DNA of 7,034 nucleotides from an uncultured Alcanivoracaceae bacterium (GTDB taxonomy: Bacteria; Pseudomonadota; Gammaproteobacteria; Pseudomonadales; Alcanivoracaceae), in assembly GCA_937943665.1 (NCBI GenBank), contig CALEAR010000282.1, positions 1-7,034 of the forward strand, in the 5' to 3' direction. The notes under the pieces are model-generated. The model made no database searches and was not told the DNA's origin. It saw only the letters and a program-made list of their open reading frames with translations. Positions 1 to 6,402 of this stretch are shown here, piece by piece. How positions within the stretch are numbered: position 1 is the first letter of the stretch; the number at the start of each line of letters is the position of its first letter. The position numbers were made by a program, and so were the translations under genes.

Positions 1-343
1 TGTAGCAAAGCCCCGCCACCACTGGCGATACGGCATAAGGAATATCAATAAACGTAAGCAGCAAGCGGCGACCACGAAACTCGTAATGGGTTACTAGCCA
101 AGCAAATAAAATGCCAAAAAAAGTATTCAATGGCACCGTAAGCGCAGCCACGAGCAGAGTAAGCCCTAAGGCATGCTGCATATAATCCTTTTGTAAGTTT
201 GCCTGTAATAGCTCCCAGCCACCGCTGAGCGCCGTTACAAAAATAAATATTAAGGGCACCACCAATAACACGGAGGCCACTAAAACAGCAGAGGCTAACA
301 GCCCCCATTGTTGCGCATTTTGCGGTTTATGCAGTTGTTTCAT
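1..343 (-). CDS. cysW: CysW, sulfate/thiosulfate ABC transporter permease (3' end cut by window edge)
   Basis: Inner-membrane permease that pairs with CysT to form the sulfate/thiosulfate channel, powered by CysA and fed by CysP. Only the first 114 codons are present; the gene continues past position 1. The start ATG at 343-341 overlaps the cysT stop as ATGA, and an AGGG-type ribosome binding site lies inside the last codons of cysT, so the two are probably translationally coupled. The visible part has a first membrane helix at about residues 13-37, a second around 60-82, and the FRGRRLL...DIPYAVSPVVAGL stretch, which closely matches enteric CysW (FRGKQLL...DLPFSVSPVVSGL). The EAA loop that contacts the ATPase lies beyond the window. 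cysA is expected downstream by family gene order but is not seen. Confidence 0.93.
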   Translation of the reverse strand, partial: MKQLHKPQNAQQWGLLASAVLVASVLLVVPLIFIFVTALSGGWELLQANLQKDYMQHALGLTLLVAALTVPLNTFFGILFAWLVTHYEFRGRRLLLTFIDIPYAVSPVVAGLCY

Positions 344-1266
344 TGTTCCCTCTGCCAAGAAAACAGCCGACGTTCCAGCCATTGCAATAAAAACAATAAG
401 CTCAAAGACACCACCAACACCACAGAAGCAATGGCCGCTGCCGCAGGGTAGTTATACTCTTCCAAACGCACAAAAATCATTAAGGAAGTTACTTCCGTTT
501 TGAAGGGGATATTACCCGCGATCATCACCACGGCACCGAATTCGCCAAGGCCACGCACAAAAGCTTGGCCGCCCCCTGTTACCAACGCCGGCACCAAAAA
601 TGGAAACACCACATGGCGAAACCGCTGCCACGGTGTGGCTCCCAAGGTGGCTGCGGCTTCTTCCACATCGGTGTGCAATTCAGCTAGCACGGGCTGCAAG
701 GTGCGCACCACAAAAGGTAAGCTGGTGAACACCATGGCCACCACAATACCGGGGAAGGCATAGGAAATTTTAATGCCCTCTGGAAACATCCATGTGAGGT
801 GGCTGCCTATCCACCCTTCAGCGGCAAAGGCCTGCCCCAACCAACCGGAGGGCACTAACAACATGGCGAAAGTTAAACCTGCCACCGAGGTGGGTAATGC
901 AAAGGGTAAATCCACCAAAGCATCTAACAAACGGCGACCGGGAAATTGGTATCTATCCACCACCCAAGCAATAAGCCCTCCCACCACTAAGGCAATTAGG
1001 GTGGAATATAGGGCGGCGCTAAAGGTTACCTTGTAACTTTGAAGCACCCTGGGGTTAGTCACTGCTTGCCAATATTCTTGCCAGCTCAAACCATTGACAT
1101 AAAACAGCAAGGCCGCCACTGGCAATAGCAGCACCCAACTTATATAAAACAAGCTCCAACCAAAACTTAAGCCAAAACCAGGCAATATGGGCGCCGCTTT
1201 CAATAGCCAAAACCGACGTGTTTTTTGGGATGAAACTTGAGGCTGTGTCACAGTGAGGGTAGACAT
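340..1266 (-). CDS. cysT: CysT (CysU), sulfate/thiosulfate ABC transporter permease
   Basis: 308-residue inner-membrane permease, partner of CysW. Hydrophobic segments lie at about residues 36-58, 85-103, 118-138, 168-190, 224-250 and 277-297, giving six helices. Diagnostic stretches are FPGRRLLDALVDLPFALPT (about 108-126), the cytoplasmic EAA loop EEAAATLGA (202-210) that docks on the CysA ATPase, and TEVTSLMIFVRL (257-268); all are near-identical to E. coli CysU. It is about 30 residues longer than the E. coli protein (277), through an N-terminal extension of about 20 residues and a longer periplasmic loop around residues 138-168. No ATG exists between the start and the first helix, so the start at 1266 is favoured. 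A GGGAGG ribosome binding site is present but a hairpin separates it from the ATG. It lies 39 bp downstream of cysP and overlaps cysW by 4 bp. Confidence 0.96.
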   Translation of the reverse strand: MSTLTVTQPQVSSQKTRRFWLLKAAPILPGFGLSFGWSLFYISWVLLLPVAALLFYVNGLSWQEYWQAVTNPRVLQSYKVTFSAALYSTLIALVVGGLIAWVVDRYQFPGRRLLDALVDLPFALPTSVAGLTFAMLLVPSGWLGQAFAAEGWIGSHLTWMFPEGIKISYAFPGIVVAMVFTSLPFVVRTLQPVLAELHTDVEEAAATLGATPWQRFRHVVFPFLVPALVTGGGQAFVRGLGEFGAVVMIAGNIPFKTEVTSLMIFVRLEEYNYPAAAAIASVVLVVSLSLLFLLQWLERRLFSWQREQ

Positions 1267-1274
1267 AAAGGTTT

Positions 1275-1292
1275 CGGCGCCCTTAGGCGCCG
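1275..1292 (-). other. GC-rich hairpin between cysP and cysT
   Basis: Perfect 7-bp inverted repeat CGGCGCC / GGCGCCG with a 4-base loop (TAAG in the mRNA sense). In the mRNA it is followed by AAACCTTT and then the cysT ATG, with no U-run, so it is not an intrinsic terminator. The GGGAGG ribosome binding site abuts the upstream foot of the stem. Likely roles, both inferred, are protection of the cysP mRNA 3' end so that the binding protein is made in excess over the permeases, and positioning or gating of cysT translation. Confidence 0.75.
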
Positions 1293-1300
1293 CCTCCCAC
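1293..1300 (-). promoter_or_regulatory. Shine-Dalgarno of cysT, split from its start by a hairpin
   Basis: The mRNA reads GTGGGAGG here, the best Shine-Dalgarno near the cysT start. In linear sequence it is 26 bases from the ATG, too far for normal use. If the 18-base hairpin between them folds, the remaining spacer is AAACCTTT, 8 bases, which is close to ideal. The only alternative is an AAGGG in the loop and stem, about 15 bases from the ATG and partly paired. Confidence 0.5.
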
Positions 1301-1305
1301 TTTCG

Positions 1306-2322
1306 TTATTTGCGACCACGTGTGAGCAGCTGATCTAAAATGCCATTATTACCAAAGTGCTCACTTTGAATTTGGCTCCAAGGGCCAAGCACATCCACGG
1401 GGTTAACTAGCTTCACAGGGGCGAATTGTTCTTGTGTGGCTTCCACCACCTCTTCATGATGCACACGGTAATTAAAGCTAGCGAGCAGTTCCTGAATGGG
1501 CTTGCTGTATTGGAAATGTAGGTAAGCTTCGGCCACATCGCGGGTCTTTTTACGATCCACCACACGATCCACCACCGCCACGGGGAATTCCGCCAACACA
1601 CTCACGCTTGGCACCACCACCTCAAATCCTTCATCCGCAAACTCTTCACCATGAGCCACATTAAGCACTTCGGATTCAAACGTAAGCAGTACATCGCCCT
1701 GTTTGTTATTGGCGAAGGTAACTAGGGCACCACGGCCACCGGTGGGAAAACTTTCCACATTACTAAAAAACGTCGCCACAAAGTCTTTGATCTTTTCTTC
1801 ATCACCTTCAAAAGCTTCATTGGCATAAATCCAAGCGCCTAAATAACTGTAACGGGCGTTACCTGAGGTCTTAGGGTTGGGTAGCACTAAGCTCACATCA
1901 TCGCGAATCAAATCATCCCAGTTTTGAATGTTCTTGGGATTACCCTTACGCACTAAAAACGCAATGGTGCTGTAATAGGGGGAGCTATTATTGGGGAACT
2001 GTTGCGCCCAATCTTTTTTAATTAAGCCCCGCTGAGCTAAAACATCCACGTCTGGCACTTGGTTAAAGGACACCGTATCCACCTGCTTACCACGAATAAT
2101 GTCCTGTGCTTGGCGTGAGGTACCCGCGAAGGATTGATCAATCTTTAGTTTTCCACCCGTTTCCGCTTCCCACTTTTCCACAAAACGTGGATTAATTTCC
2201 GCAAAGAGTTCACGGGAAATATCGTAAGAAGCACTTAAAATAGAGGCATCCTTTGCCGATGCACTCAGACCACCGGTTAAGCCGATGGCTAACACTAGGC
2301 CAGAAGCAATGCGTTTTAACAT
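1306..2322 (-). CDS. cysP: CysP, periplasmic thiosulfate/sulfate-binding protein
   Basis: 338-residue periplasmic solute-binding protein that captures thiosulfate or sulfate and delivers it to CysT/CysW. A signal peptide is visible: MLKR, a hydrophobic core to about residue 18, and a likely AxA cleavage after Ala23 (ASA|KD). The ligand regions are QSFAGTSRQ (63-71), NPKTSGNARY (149-158), TGGRGA (194-199) and TFESE (214-218). The SGN and FESE forms match E. coli CysP rather than Sbp, which has SGG and WENE, so CysP is preferred; ligand choice between sulfate and thiosulfate is not decidable here. I chose the ATG at 2322 because AAGGAA lies 7 bases upstream and the signal peptide starts cleanly; in-frame ATGs at 2340 and 2349 would add 6 or 9 residues without a comparable site. 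First gene of the cys operon, transcribed away from phoH. Confidence 0.94.
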   Translation of the reverse strand: MLKRIASGLVLAIGLTGGLSASAKDASILSASYDISRELFAEINPRFVEKWEAETGGKLKIDQSFAGTSRQAQDIIRGKQVDTVSFNQVPDVDVLAQRGLIKKDWAQQFPNNSSPYYSTIAFLVRKGNPKNIQNWDDLIRDDVSLVLPNPKTSGNARYSYLGAWIYANEAFEGDEEKIKDFVATFFSNVESFPTGGRGALVTFANNKQGDVLLTFESEVLNVAHGEEFADEGFEVVVPSVSVLAEFPVAVVDRVVDRKKTRDVAEAYLHFQYSKPIQELLASFNYRVHHEEVVEATQEQFAPVKLVNPVDVLGPWSQIQSEHFGNNGILDQLLTRGRK

Positions 2323-2367
2323 TGTTATGTTCCTTAACATACATATCATGGGGAAATTGGTTTCTCA

Positions 2368-2397
2368 TTGTGCTGAGGCTTCTTATTCCAGTAAAAT
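2368..2397 (+). promoter_or_regulatory. Candidate sigma-70 promoter for the phoH operon
   Basis: TTGTGC (2368-2373) and TAAAAT (2392-2397) are separated by 18 bases. The -10 matches the consensus at 5 of 6 positions, while the -35 matches only its TTG. Transcription would start near 2404 and leave a leader of about 115 bases before phoH. This is a weak call; the AT-rich region offers other -10-like strings. Confidence 0.25.
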
Positions 2398-2408
2398 ACT
2401 TTTTTTAC
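2391..2408. repeat. Inverted repeat GTAAAA-N6-TTTTAC
   Basis: Perfect 6-bp arms, GTAAAA at 2391-2396 and TTTTAC at 2403-2408, inside the divergent promoter region. It overlaps the candidate phoH -10. It could be an operator, but an AT-rich dyad of this size can also arise by chance. Confidence 0.4.
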
Positions 2409-2415
2409 ATTGATA

Positions 2416-2432
2416 TATTCGCAAAACGAATA
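2416..2432. repeat. Inverted repeat TATTCG-N5-CGAATA
   Basis: Perfect 6-bp arms at 2416-2421 and 2427-2432 around the spacer CAAAA, only 8 bp from the preceding dyad. The size and symmetry resemble the binding site of a dimeric helix-turn-helix regulator, and the position between two divergent operons would let it act on either one. Regulator unknown. Confidence 0.45.
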
Positions 2433-2443
2433 AGCCAGCCCTC

Positions 2444-2469
2444 TAGCCTAACGGCACCGAATAGCCTAA
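2444..2469. repeat. Direct repeat TAGCCTAA (two copies)
   Basis: Identical 8-mers at 2444-2451 and 2462-2469, 18 bp start to start, in the phoH-proximal half of the intergenic region. They may be tandem binding half-sites, or coincidence. Confidence 0.35.
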
Positions 2470-2517
2470 AGTGAGCACAAATCTTTCCTTTTTTAACAGA
2501 ACCACATTATTGCGATT

Positions 2518-3498
2518 TTGATTACATCCCCCATTACCCAAACCTTTTCCCTTGAACCCTACGATGCCCACCAACTGGCTCGTCTATGCGGTTTTTTAGA
2601 TGGAAATATTGAGTTGATTCGGCAGCGGCTACAGGTAAACATTGCCAACCGTGGTAATGTATTCACTGTGACAGGCGAACCTCACGCCATTGCCGCAGCA
2701 CAACACACCCTTGAGCGGCTTTACGAAGAGGCTCAACACAACCAGGAAATTAGCCCGGATATGGTGCATTTACACTTGCAAACCGCTACCACTAAAGATA
2801 CCCCTTCGGCCAAAACCGAAGGCAAAAACATGGCCATTCGTACGCAAAAGCTACGCGTTGAGCCCCGCGGCGAGCACCAACGTTTGTATTTAGAACGCAT
2901 CCGCAATAATGATGTGAACTTTGGTATTGGCCCAGCGGGCACAGGAAAAACCTGGTTAGCAGTGGCCTGTGCAGTGGAAGCCTTAGAAAAGGATCAGGTG
3001 GAACGCATTCTCTTGGTGCGCCCCGCGGTGGAAGCGGGGGAAAAGCTTGGCTTTTTGCCAGGGGATCTCACCGAAAAAATCGATCCTTATTTACGCCCGC
3101 TATACGATGCACTCTATGAAATGCTTGGCTATGATCAAGCGGTTCGTTTGCAGGAACAAAATATTATTGAAGTGGCCCCTTTAGCTTATATGCGCGGCCG
3201 CACACTCAATCATAGCTTCATTATTCTTGATGAGAGTCAAAACACCACCCCCGAACAAATGAAAATGTTCTTAACACGGATTGGTTTTGGCTCTAAAGCT
3301 GTGATCACCGGCGATATGACACAGGTGGATTTACCTCGCCATCAAACTTCCGGCCTGATACAAGCCATCCACATTCTTCAACATGAGGAAGGCATTAGCA
3401 TCACCGAGTTTGACAGCCAAGACGTGGTACGCCACCCCTTAGTACAACGCATCATCGAGGCCTATGAGCGCTATGAGCAAGAAGACAGCAACCATTGA
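2518..3498 (+). CDS. ybeZ: PhoH-like ATPase (YbeZ)
   Basis: 326-residue cytoplasmic P-loop ATPase of the PhoH family. Family knowledge links YbeZ to YbeY and RNA metabolism; its precise substrate is unsettled. Residues about 10-72 form the N-terminal region typical of YbeZ (SLEP...VTGEPHAI), a variable linker spans about 75-105, and the ATPase core follows with Walker A GPAGTGKT (138-145), RPAVEAGEKLGFLPGDL (168-184), Walker B IILDE (235-239) and the TGD sensor (264-266). Length fits the family (about 320-360). The start is TTG at 2518: the frame is closed by TAA at 2494, and the next in-frame ATG is residue 82, inside conserved sequence. No clear Shine-Dalgarno precedes the TTG. First gene of a four-gene operon; its end overlaps ybeY. 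Confidence 0.93.
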   Translation: MITSPITQTFSLEPYDAHQLARLCGFLDGNIELIRQRLQVNIANRGNVFTVTGEPHAIAAAQHTLERLYEEAQHNQEISPDMVHLHLQTATTKDTPSAKTEGKNMAIRTQKLRVEPRGEHQRLYLERIRNNDVNFGIGPAGTGKTWLAVACAVEALEKDQVERILLVRPAVEAGEKLGFLPGDLTEKIDPYLRPLYDALYEMLGYDQAVRLQEQNIIEVAPLAYMRGRTLNHSFIILDESQNTTPEQMKMFLTRIGFGSKAVITGDMTQVDLPRHQTSGLIQAIHILQHEEGISITEFDSQDVVRHPLVQRIIEAYERYEQEDSNH

Positions 3499-3958
3499 AG
3501 TTCAATACGCCGTTCCTCAGGAACAGCTGCCCAGCCCAGAGGCACTAAAACAGTGGGCACAAGCGGCCCTCAATAGTATTAACGATAGCACGGGAGAAAT
3601 TACGTTACGCGTGGTAGATAGCCAAGAAATACAGATGCTAAACCATTCGTATCGCGGCAAAAATCAACCCACTAATGTGCTCTCGTTCCCCTTTGAGATG
3701 CCCGAAGGCTTGCCTTTGGCGGCGCAGGATTTAATCTTAGGAGATATTGCCCTATGCGCCGAGGTTATTACTCAAGAAAGCCAAGCACAAAATAAACCGC
3801 TAGAGCATCATTGGGCACACATGGTGATACACGGCGTGTTACACTTATTAGGTTTTGATCATATTGGTGATAGCGATGCTGCCATTATGGAAACCTTAGA
3901 GATTGATATTTTGGCAGGCTTGGGGATCCCCAACCCCTACTTACTGCCCGCAGAATAG
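3473..3958 (+). CDS. ybeY: YbeY, rRNA-maturation endoribonuclease
   Basis: 161-residue metal-dependent single-strand endoribonuclease (UPF0054 family) acting in 16S rRNA 3'-end maturation and ribosome quality control. The zinc site HGVLHLLGFDH is present with its three histidines at residues 120, 124 and 130, and the upstream YRGKNQPTNVLSFPFE stretch (60-75) carries the conserved arginine. The start lies inside the end of phoH, so translation is probably coupled. Two in-frame ATGs compete, 3464 and 3473. GAGG at 3457-3460 is only 3 bases from the first and 12 from the second, so neither spacing is ideal; I prefer 3473 because MSKKTATIEV lines up best with E. coli YbeY. The overlap with phoH is 26 bp (35 bp if 3464 is used). 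It is followed 15 bp later by corC. Confidence 0.95.
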   Translation: MSKKTATIEVQYAVPQEQLPSPEALKQWAQAALNSINDSTGEITLRVVDSQEIQMLNHSYRGKNQPTNVLSFPFEMPEGLPLAAQDLILGDIALCAEVITQESQAQNKPLEHHWAHMVIHGVLHLLGFDHIGDSDAAIMETLEIDILAGLGIPNPYLLPAE

Positions 3959-3973
3959 GAACAAAGCAACATC

Positions 3974-4855
3974 ATGCCAGAGGATAACGCAGAAAACGGC
4001 CGAAGTTGGCTCGAACGCATTGGCCAATTGTTTGCATCTGAACCCACCTCCCGTAAGGAGCTACAAGCACTGATTCGTTCTTTGCGTGGCCGAGAAGTGG
4101 TGGATGAAGATACATTAGGCATTCTTGAAGGTGCCTTAGAGGTGTCTAACTTGCAGGTGCGCGATATTATGGTGCCGCGCAGCCAAATGATTACCCTCAA
4201 AGCCGATATGGCGCCAAAGGATTTTCTGCCGCTGATTATTGAATGCGCCCACTCGCGCTTTCCCGTTCTTGGCGATGACCCCGATGAAGTCATCGGTATT
4301 CTGTTGGCCAAGGATCTGCTGCCCTTAATTTTAGATCCGCAGCGCATGGAGCGTTTTGATATTAAAGATCACTTGCGCCAGGCCTTTATTATTCCTGAAT
4401 CTAAGGGATTAGATTCCCTTCTGCATGACTTCCGCATTAGCCGCAACCACATGGCGGTGATTGTGAATGAATACGGCGGCATTGCAGGCCTCGTGACCAT
4501 TGAAGATGTGCTTGAGCAAATCGTGGGCGATATTGAAGACGAAACGGATCTTGAGGGTGATGATTACCTACTAGGCCAATCCGACGCTAATAGCACCACT
4601 GTAAAGGCACTCATTCCCATTGAAGAATTTAACGAACACTTCAATACGGATTTTAGCGATGAGGAGTTTGATACCCTTGGCGGCTTGGTAATGCAGCAAT
4701 TCGGGCGCCTCCCCGAAACCAATGAAAGTGTAGTTATTGGCCCTTATTTATTTACAGTGCTAAGCGCTGATGGGCGCACCATTCGCTTACTAAAAGTTAG
4801 CTCCCTTGAGGATTTACCTGATGGCCAAGTCTTTGCGGCACCTGAAGATCAATAA
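3974..4855 (+). CDS. corC: CorC/YbeX, CBS-domain protein of the HlyC/CorC family
   Basis: 293-residue soluble protein. Residues 59-70 (NLQVRDIMVPRS) begin the first CBS domain (to about 125); the second covers about 132-190 (HMAVIVNEYGGIAGLVTIEDVLEQIVGDIEDE); the C-terminal CorC_HlyC domain spans about 205-285 (FDTLGGLVMQQFGRLP). There are no membrane helices, unlike the longer CorB/YfjD relatives. CBS pairs of this family bind adenine nucleotides. Historical work ties CorC to Mg2+/Co2+ efflux, while its fixed place beside ybeY and phoH suggests a ribosome or RNA-related role; the sequence does not decide. It starts 15 bp after ybeY. The ribosome binding site AGGA at 3957-3960 is rather distant (13 bases). 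Confidence 0.95.
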   Translation: MPEDNAENGRSWLERIGQLFASEPTSRKELQALIRSLRGREVVDEDTLGILEGALEVSNLQVRDIMVPRSQMITLKADMAPKDFLPLIIECAHSRFPVLGDDPDEVIGILLAKDLLPLILDPQRMERFDIKDHLRQAFIIPESKGLDSLLHDFRISRNHMAVIVNEYGGIAGLVTIEDVLEQIVGDIEDETDLEGDDYLLGQSDANSTTVKALIPIEEFNEHFNTDFSDEEFDTLGGLVMQQFGRLPETNESVVIGPYLFTVLSADGRTIRLLKVSSLEDLPDGQVFAAPEDQ

Positions 4856-4857
4856 CG

Positions 4858-6402
4858 ATGCCCAAAAGATTTCCCCACTTGATGCGTAGTGCGCTCGCCC
4901 TATTCGCCGGCGCTCTCTACCCCTTTGCCTTTGCTCCCTATGATTACTGGCCTTTAGGGCTAGTGAGCATCAGCCTCCTATGGGGGCTTATTGCCCAACA
5001 AACCGTTCGCCGCGCCGCGTGGTTAGGCTTTTGGTTTGGCCTAAGCAGCTTTGGCATTGGGGTGTCTTGGCTGCATGTGAGTATGCATGAATACGGCAAC
5101 ACTCCCCTTTGGCTTGCCATTATTATGACAGGCCTCTTTGTGATCTTTATTGCCCTATTTAATGCCTTGCAAACCGGCTTAGCACGCTGGCTCACTCGAG
5201 AAAAAGCCACCCTTAGCCCCTGGATATTTGCTTGCATATGGCTATTAGTGGATGTGCTCAGAGCGCATTTCCTCACTGGGTTTCCTTGGCTTTATGCGGG
5301 TTACACCCTACTAGAAACACCGCTAGCGCAACTCGCCACTGTGGGAGGCATTTGGCTAGTTACCTTTACCTTGGTGCTTATGGCAGGACTTCTTGGTGCC
5401 TTGCTGCCCCCCTTCAAAGTTCCGTGGCGCCCTTGGTGCCTGCAAGCTATGGCAGCCCTAGCGCTGGTGGTATTAAGTTTTGCCACGCCACCAGAACGCT
5501 ATGTGCGCCCTGCCGGCGAAACGGTGCCCGTGGCCTTACTACAGGGCAATATTCCGCAGGATCTGCGCTGGCTCACACAAATGCGCCATGCCACCCGTGA
5601 TATTTATGCTCAACTCAGTGATCAGGTGCCACCGGGGTATTTAGAAATTTGGCCGGAATCCGCCCTCACAGAGTTTTATCATCAAGCCCGTGAGTTTCTT
5701 GATCAAAGGGCTGAAATCACCGCCGCCAAACAAGGGACCTTAGTGGTGGGGATCCCCACCTATGATGTTAACCCCTCTTGGCCCACGGGGCGTATTCACA
5801 ACACCATTGCAGTGCTAACCGGTGGCGAAGGGGCTTACCATAAGCAAAAGTTGGTGCCCTTTGGAGAGTTCGTGCCCTTTGAGGAGCAGCTACGTGGGCT
5901 CATTCCCTTTTTTGATTTAGAAATGTCTAGCTTCCATCATGGAAAGGCAAATCAGCAGCCACTGCTCGCTCACCAGGTGGCCATCGCTCCTTCCATTTGC
6001 TATGAGATCATGTTCCCCGAGCTAGTGGCGAAACAAGCTCTGCACAGCAATGTACTGATTACCGTAAGCAACGATGCTTGGTTTGGCACTTCCGCCGGCC
6101 CCCACCAGCATTTTCAGATGGCACGCCTGCGCGCTTTGGAGACAGGTCGTTGGTTGCTGCGCGCCACCAACACGGGCATTACCGCCATTGTGAATGAAAA
6201 GGGAGAAGTGGTGGAATCCTTGCCGCAGTTTCAGCGGAATCTGTTGTTAGGGCATTTCGTTCCCTTAAGCGGCACCACTCCTTTTAGCCGTTGGGGTGGT
6301 TGGCCTGTGTGGTTACTGGCTTTCGCCAGCTTGCTGCCAGCCCTATGGCAACGTTTTCATCGATATTTAAGCCAGTACCAACCTAAGGCTAGCCATTCAT
6401 AA
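4858..6402 (+). CDS. lnt: Lnt, apolipoprotein N-acyltransferase
   Basis: 514-residue inner-membrane enzyme that transfers an acyl chain from phospholipid to the N-terminal cysteine of apolipoproteins, the last step of lipoprotein maturation. It matches the family in length (E. coli 512) and layout. Several membrane helices fill residues 8-210, a periplasmic nitrilase domain spans about 222-470, and a final helix lies at about 481-497. The catalytic triad is visible: Glu267 in IWPESAL, Lys329 in YHKQKLVPFGEF and Cys381 in SICYEI, with the Lys-Cys spacing of 52 seen in E. coli; the second essential glutamate is Glu337. It starts 2 bp after the corC stop (TAACGATG) with only a weak upstream GAAG, so translation likely depends on corC. 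Last gene of the operon; its 3' end overlaps the convergent DUF218 gene by 46 bp. Confidence 0.97.
   Translation: MPKRFPHLMRSALALFAGALYPFAFAPYDYWPLGLVSISLLWGLIAQQTVRRAAWLGFWFGLSSFGIGVSWLHVSMHEYGNTPLWLAIIMTGLFVIFIALFNALQTGLARWLTREKATLSPWIFACIWLLVDVLRAHFLTGFPWLYAGYTLLETPLAQLATVGGIWLVTFTLVLMAGLLGALLPPFKVPWRPWCLQAMAALALVVLSFATPPERYVRPAGETVPVALLQGNIPQDLRWLTQMRHATRDIYAQLSDQVPPGYLEIWPESALTEFYHQAREFLDQRAEITAAKQGTLVVGIPTYDVNPSWPTGRIHNTIAVLTGGEGAYHKQKLVPFGEFVPFEEQLRGLIPFFDLEMSSFHHGKANQQPLLAHQVAIAPSICYEIMFPELVAKQALHSNVLITVSNDAWFGTSAGPHQHFQMARLRALETGRWLLRATNTGITAIVNEKGEVVESLPQFQRNLLLGHFVPLSGTTPFSRWGGWPVWLLAFASLLPALWQRFHRYLSQYQPKASHS

Larger units (their letters stand above)
2323..2517. promoter_or_regulatory. 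Divergent promoter region between the cys operon and the phoH operon
   Basis: A 195-bp gene-free stretch between two start codons facing away from each other, so it should carry promoters for both operons. Its centre (about 2380-2435) is AT-rich and contains two consecutive inverted repeats; an 8-bp direct repeat follows at 2444-2469. No single convincing sigma-70 promoter can be named for the minus-strand cys operon. CysB is the usual activator of such operons in gammaproteobacteria, but its sites are too degenerate to call by eye. Confidence 0.7.

Noticed and set aside
45..308. Minus-strand reading frame of 87 codons inside the start of cysW
   Set aside because: It is the wrong frame of cysW. 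The correct frame begins at the ATG overlapping the cysT stop and gives a clear CysW sequence.
500..1036. Two long plus-strand frames antisense to cysT
   Set aside because: They share one frame, are low-complexity mirror products of the cysT codon pattern, and resemble no protein family.
1275..1292. Intrinsic terminator after cysP
   Set aside because: The GC stem is not followed by a U-run (AAACCTTT follows), and cysT begins at once in the same direction.
2253..2474. Plus-strand 73-codon frame reaching from the cysP signal peptide into the intergenic region
   Set aside because: It is antisense to the cysP start, has no good ribosome binding site or recognisable sequence, and runs through the likely promoter region.
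2368..2520. Heat-shock (sigma-32) promoter for phoH, as might be expected from enteric ybeZ operons
   Set aside because: No CTTGAAA / CCCCAT-like pair with suitable spacing is visible in the intergenic region.
5232..5600. 122-codon plus-strand frame inside lnt
   Set aside because: Out-of-frame shadow of lnt, whose own frame carries the full catalytic triad.
6316..6329. CTGGC-GAAA-GCCAG hairpin on the minus strand, downstream of the DUF218 stop
   Set aside because: A stable stem with a GNRA loop, but no U-run follows and it lies inside conserved lnt coding sequence, so it is not called a terminator.
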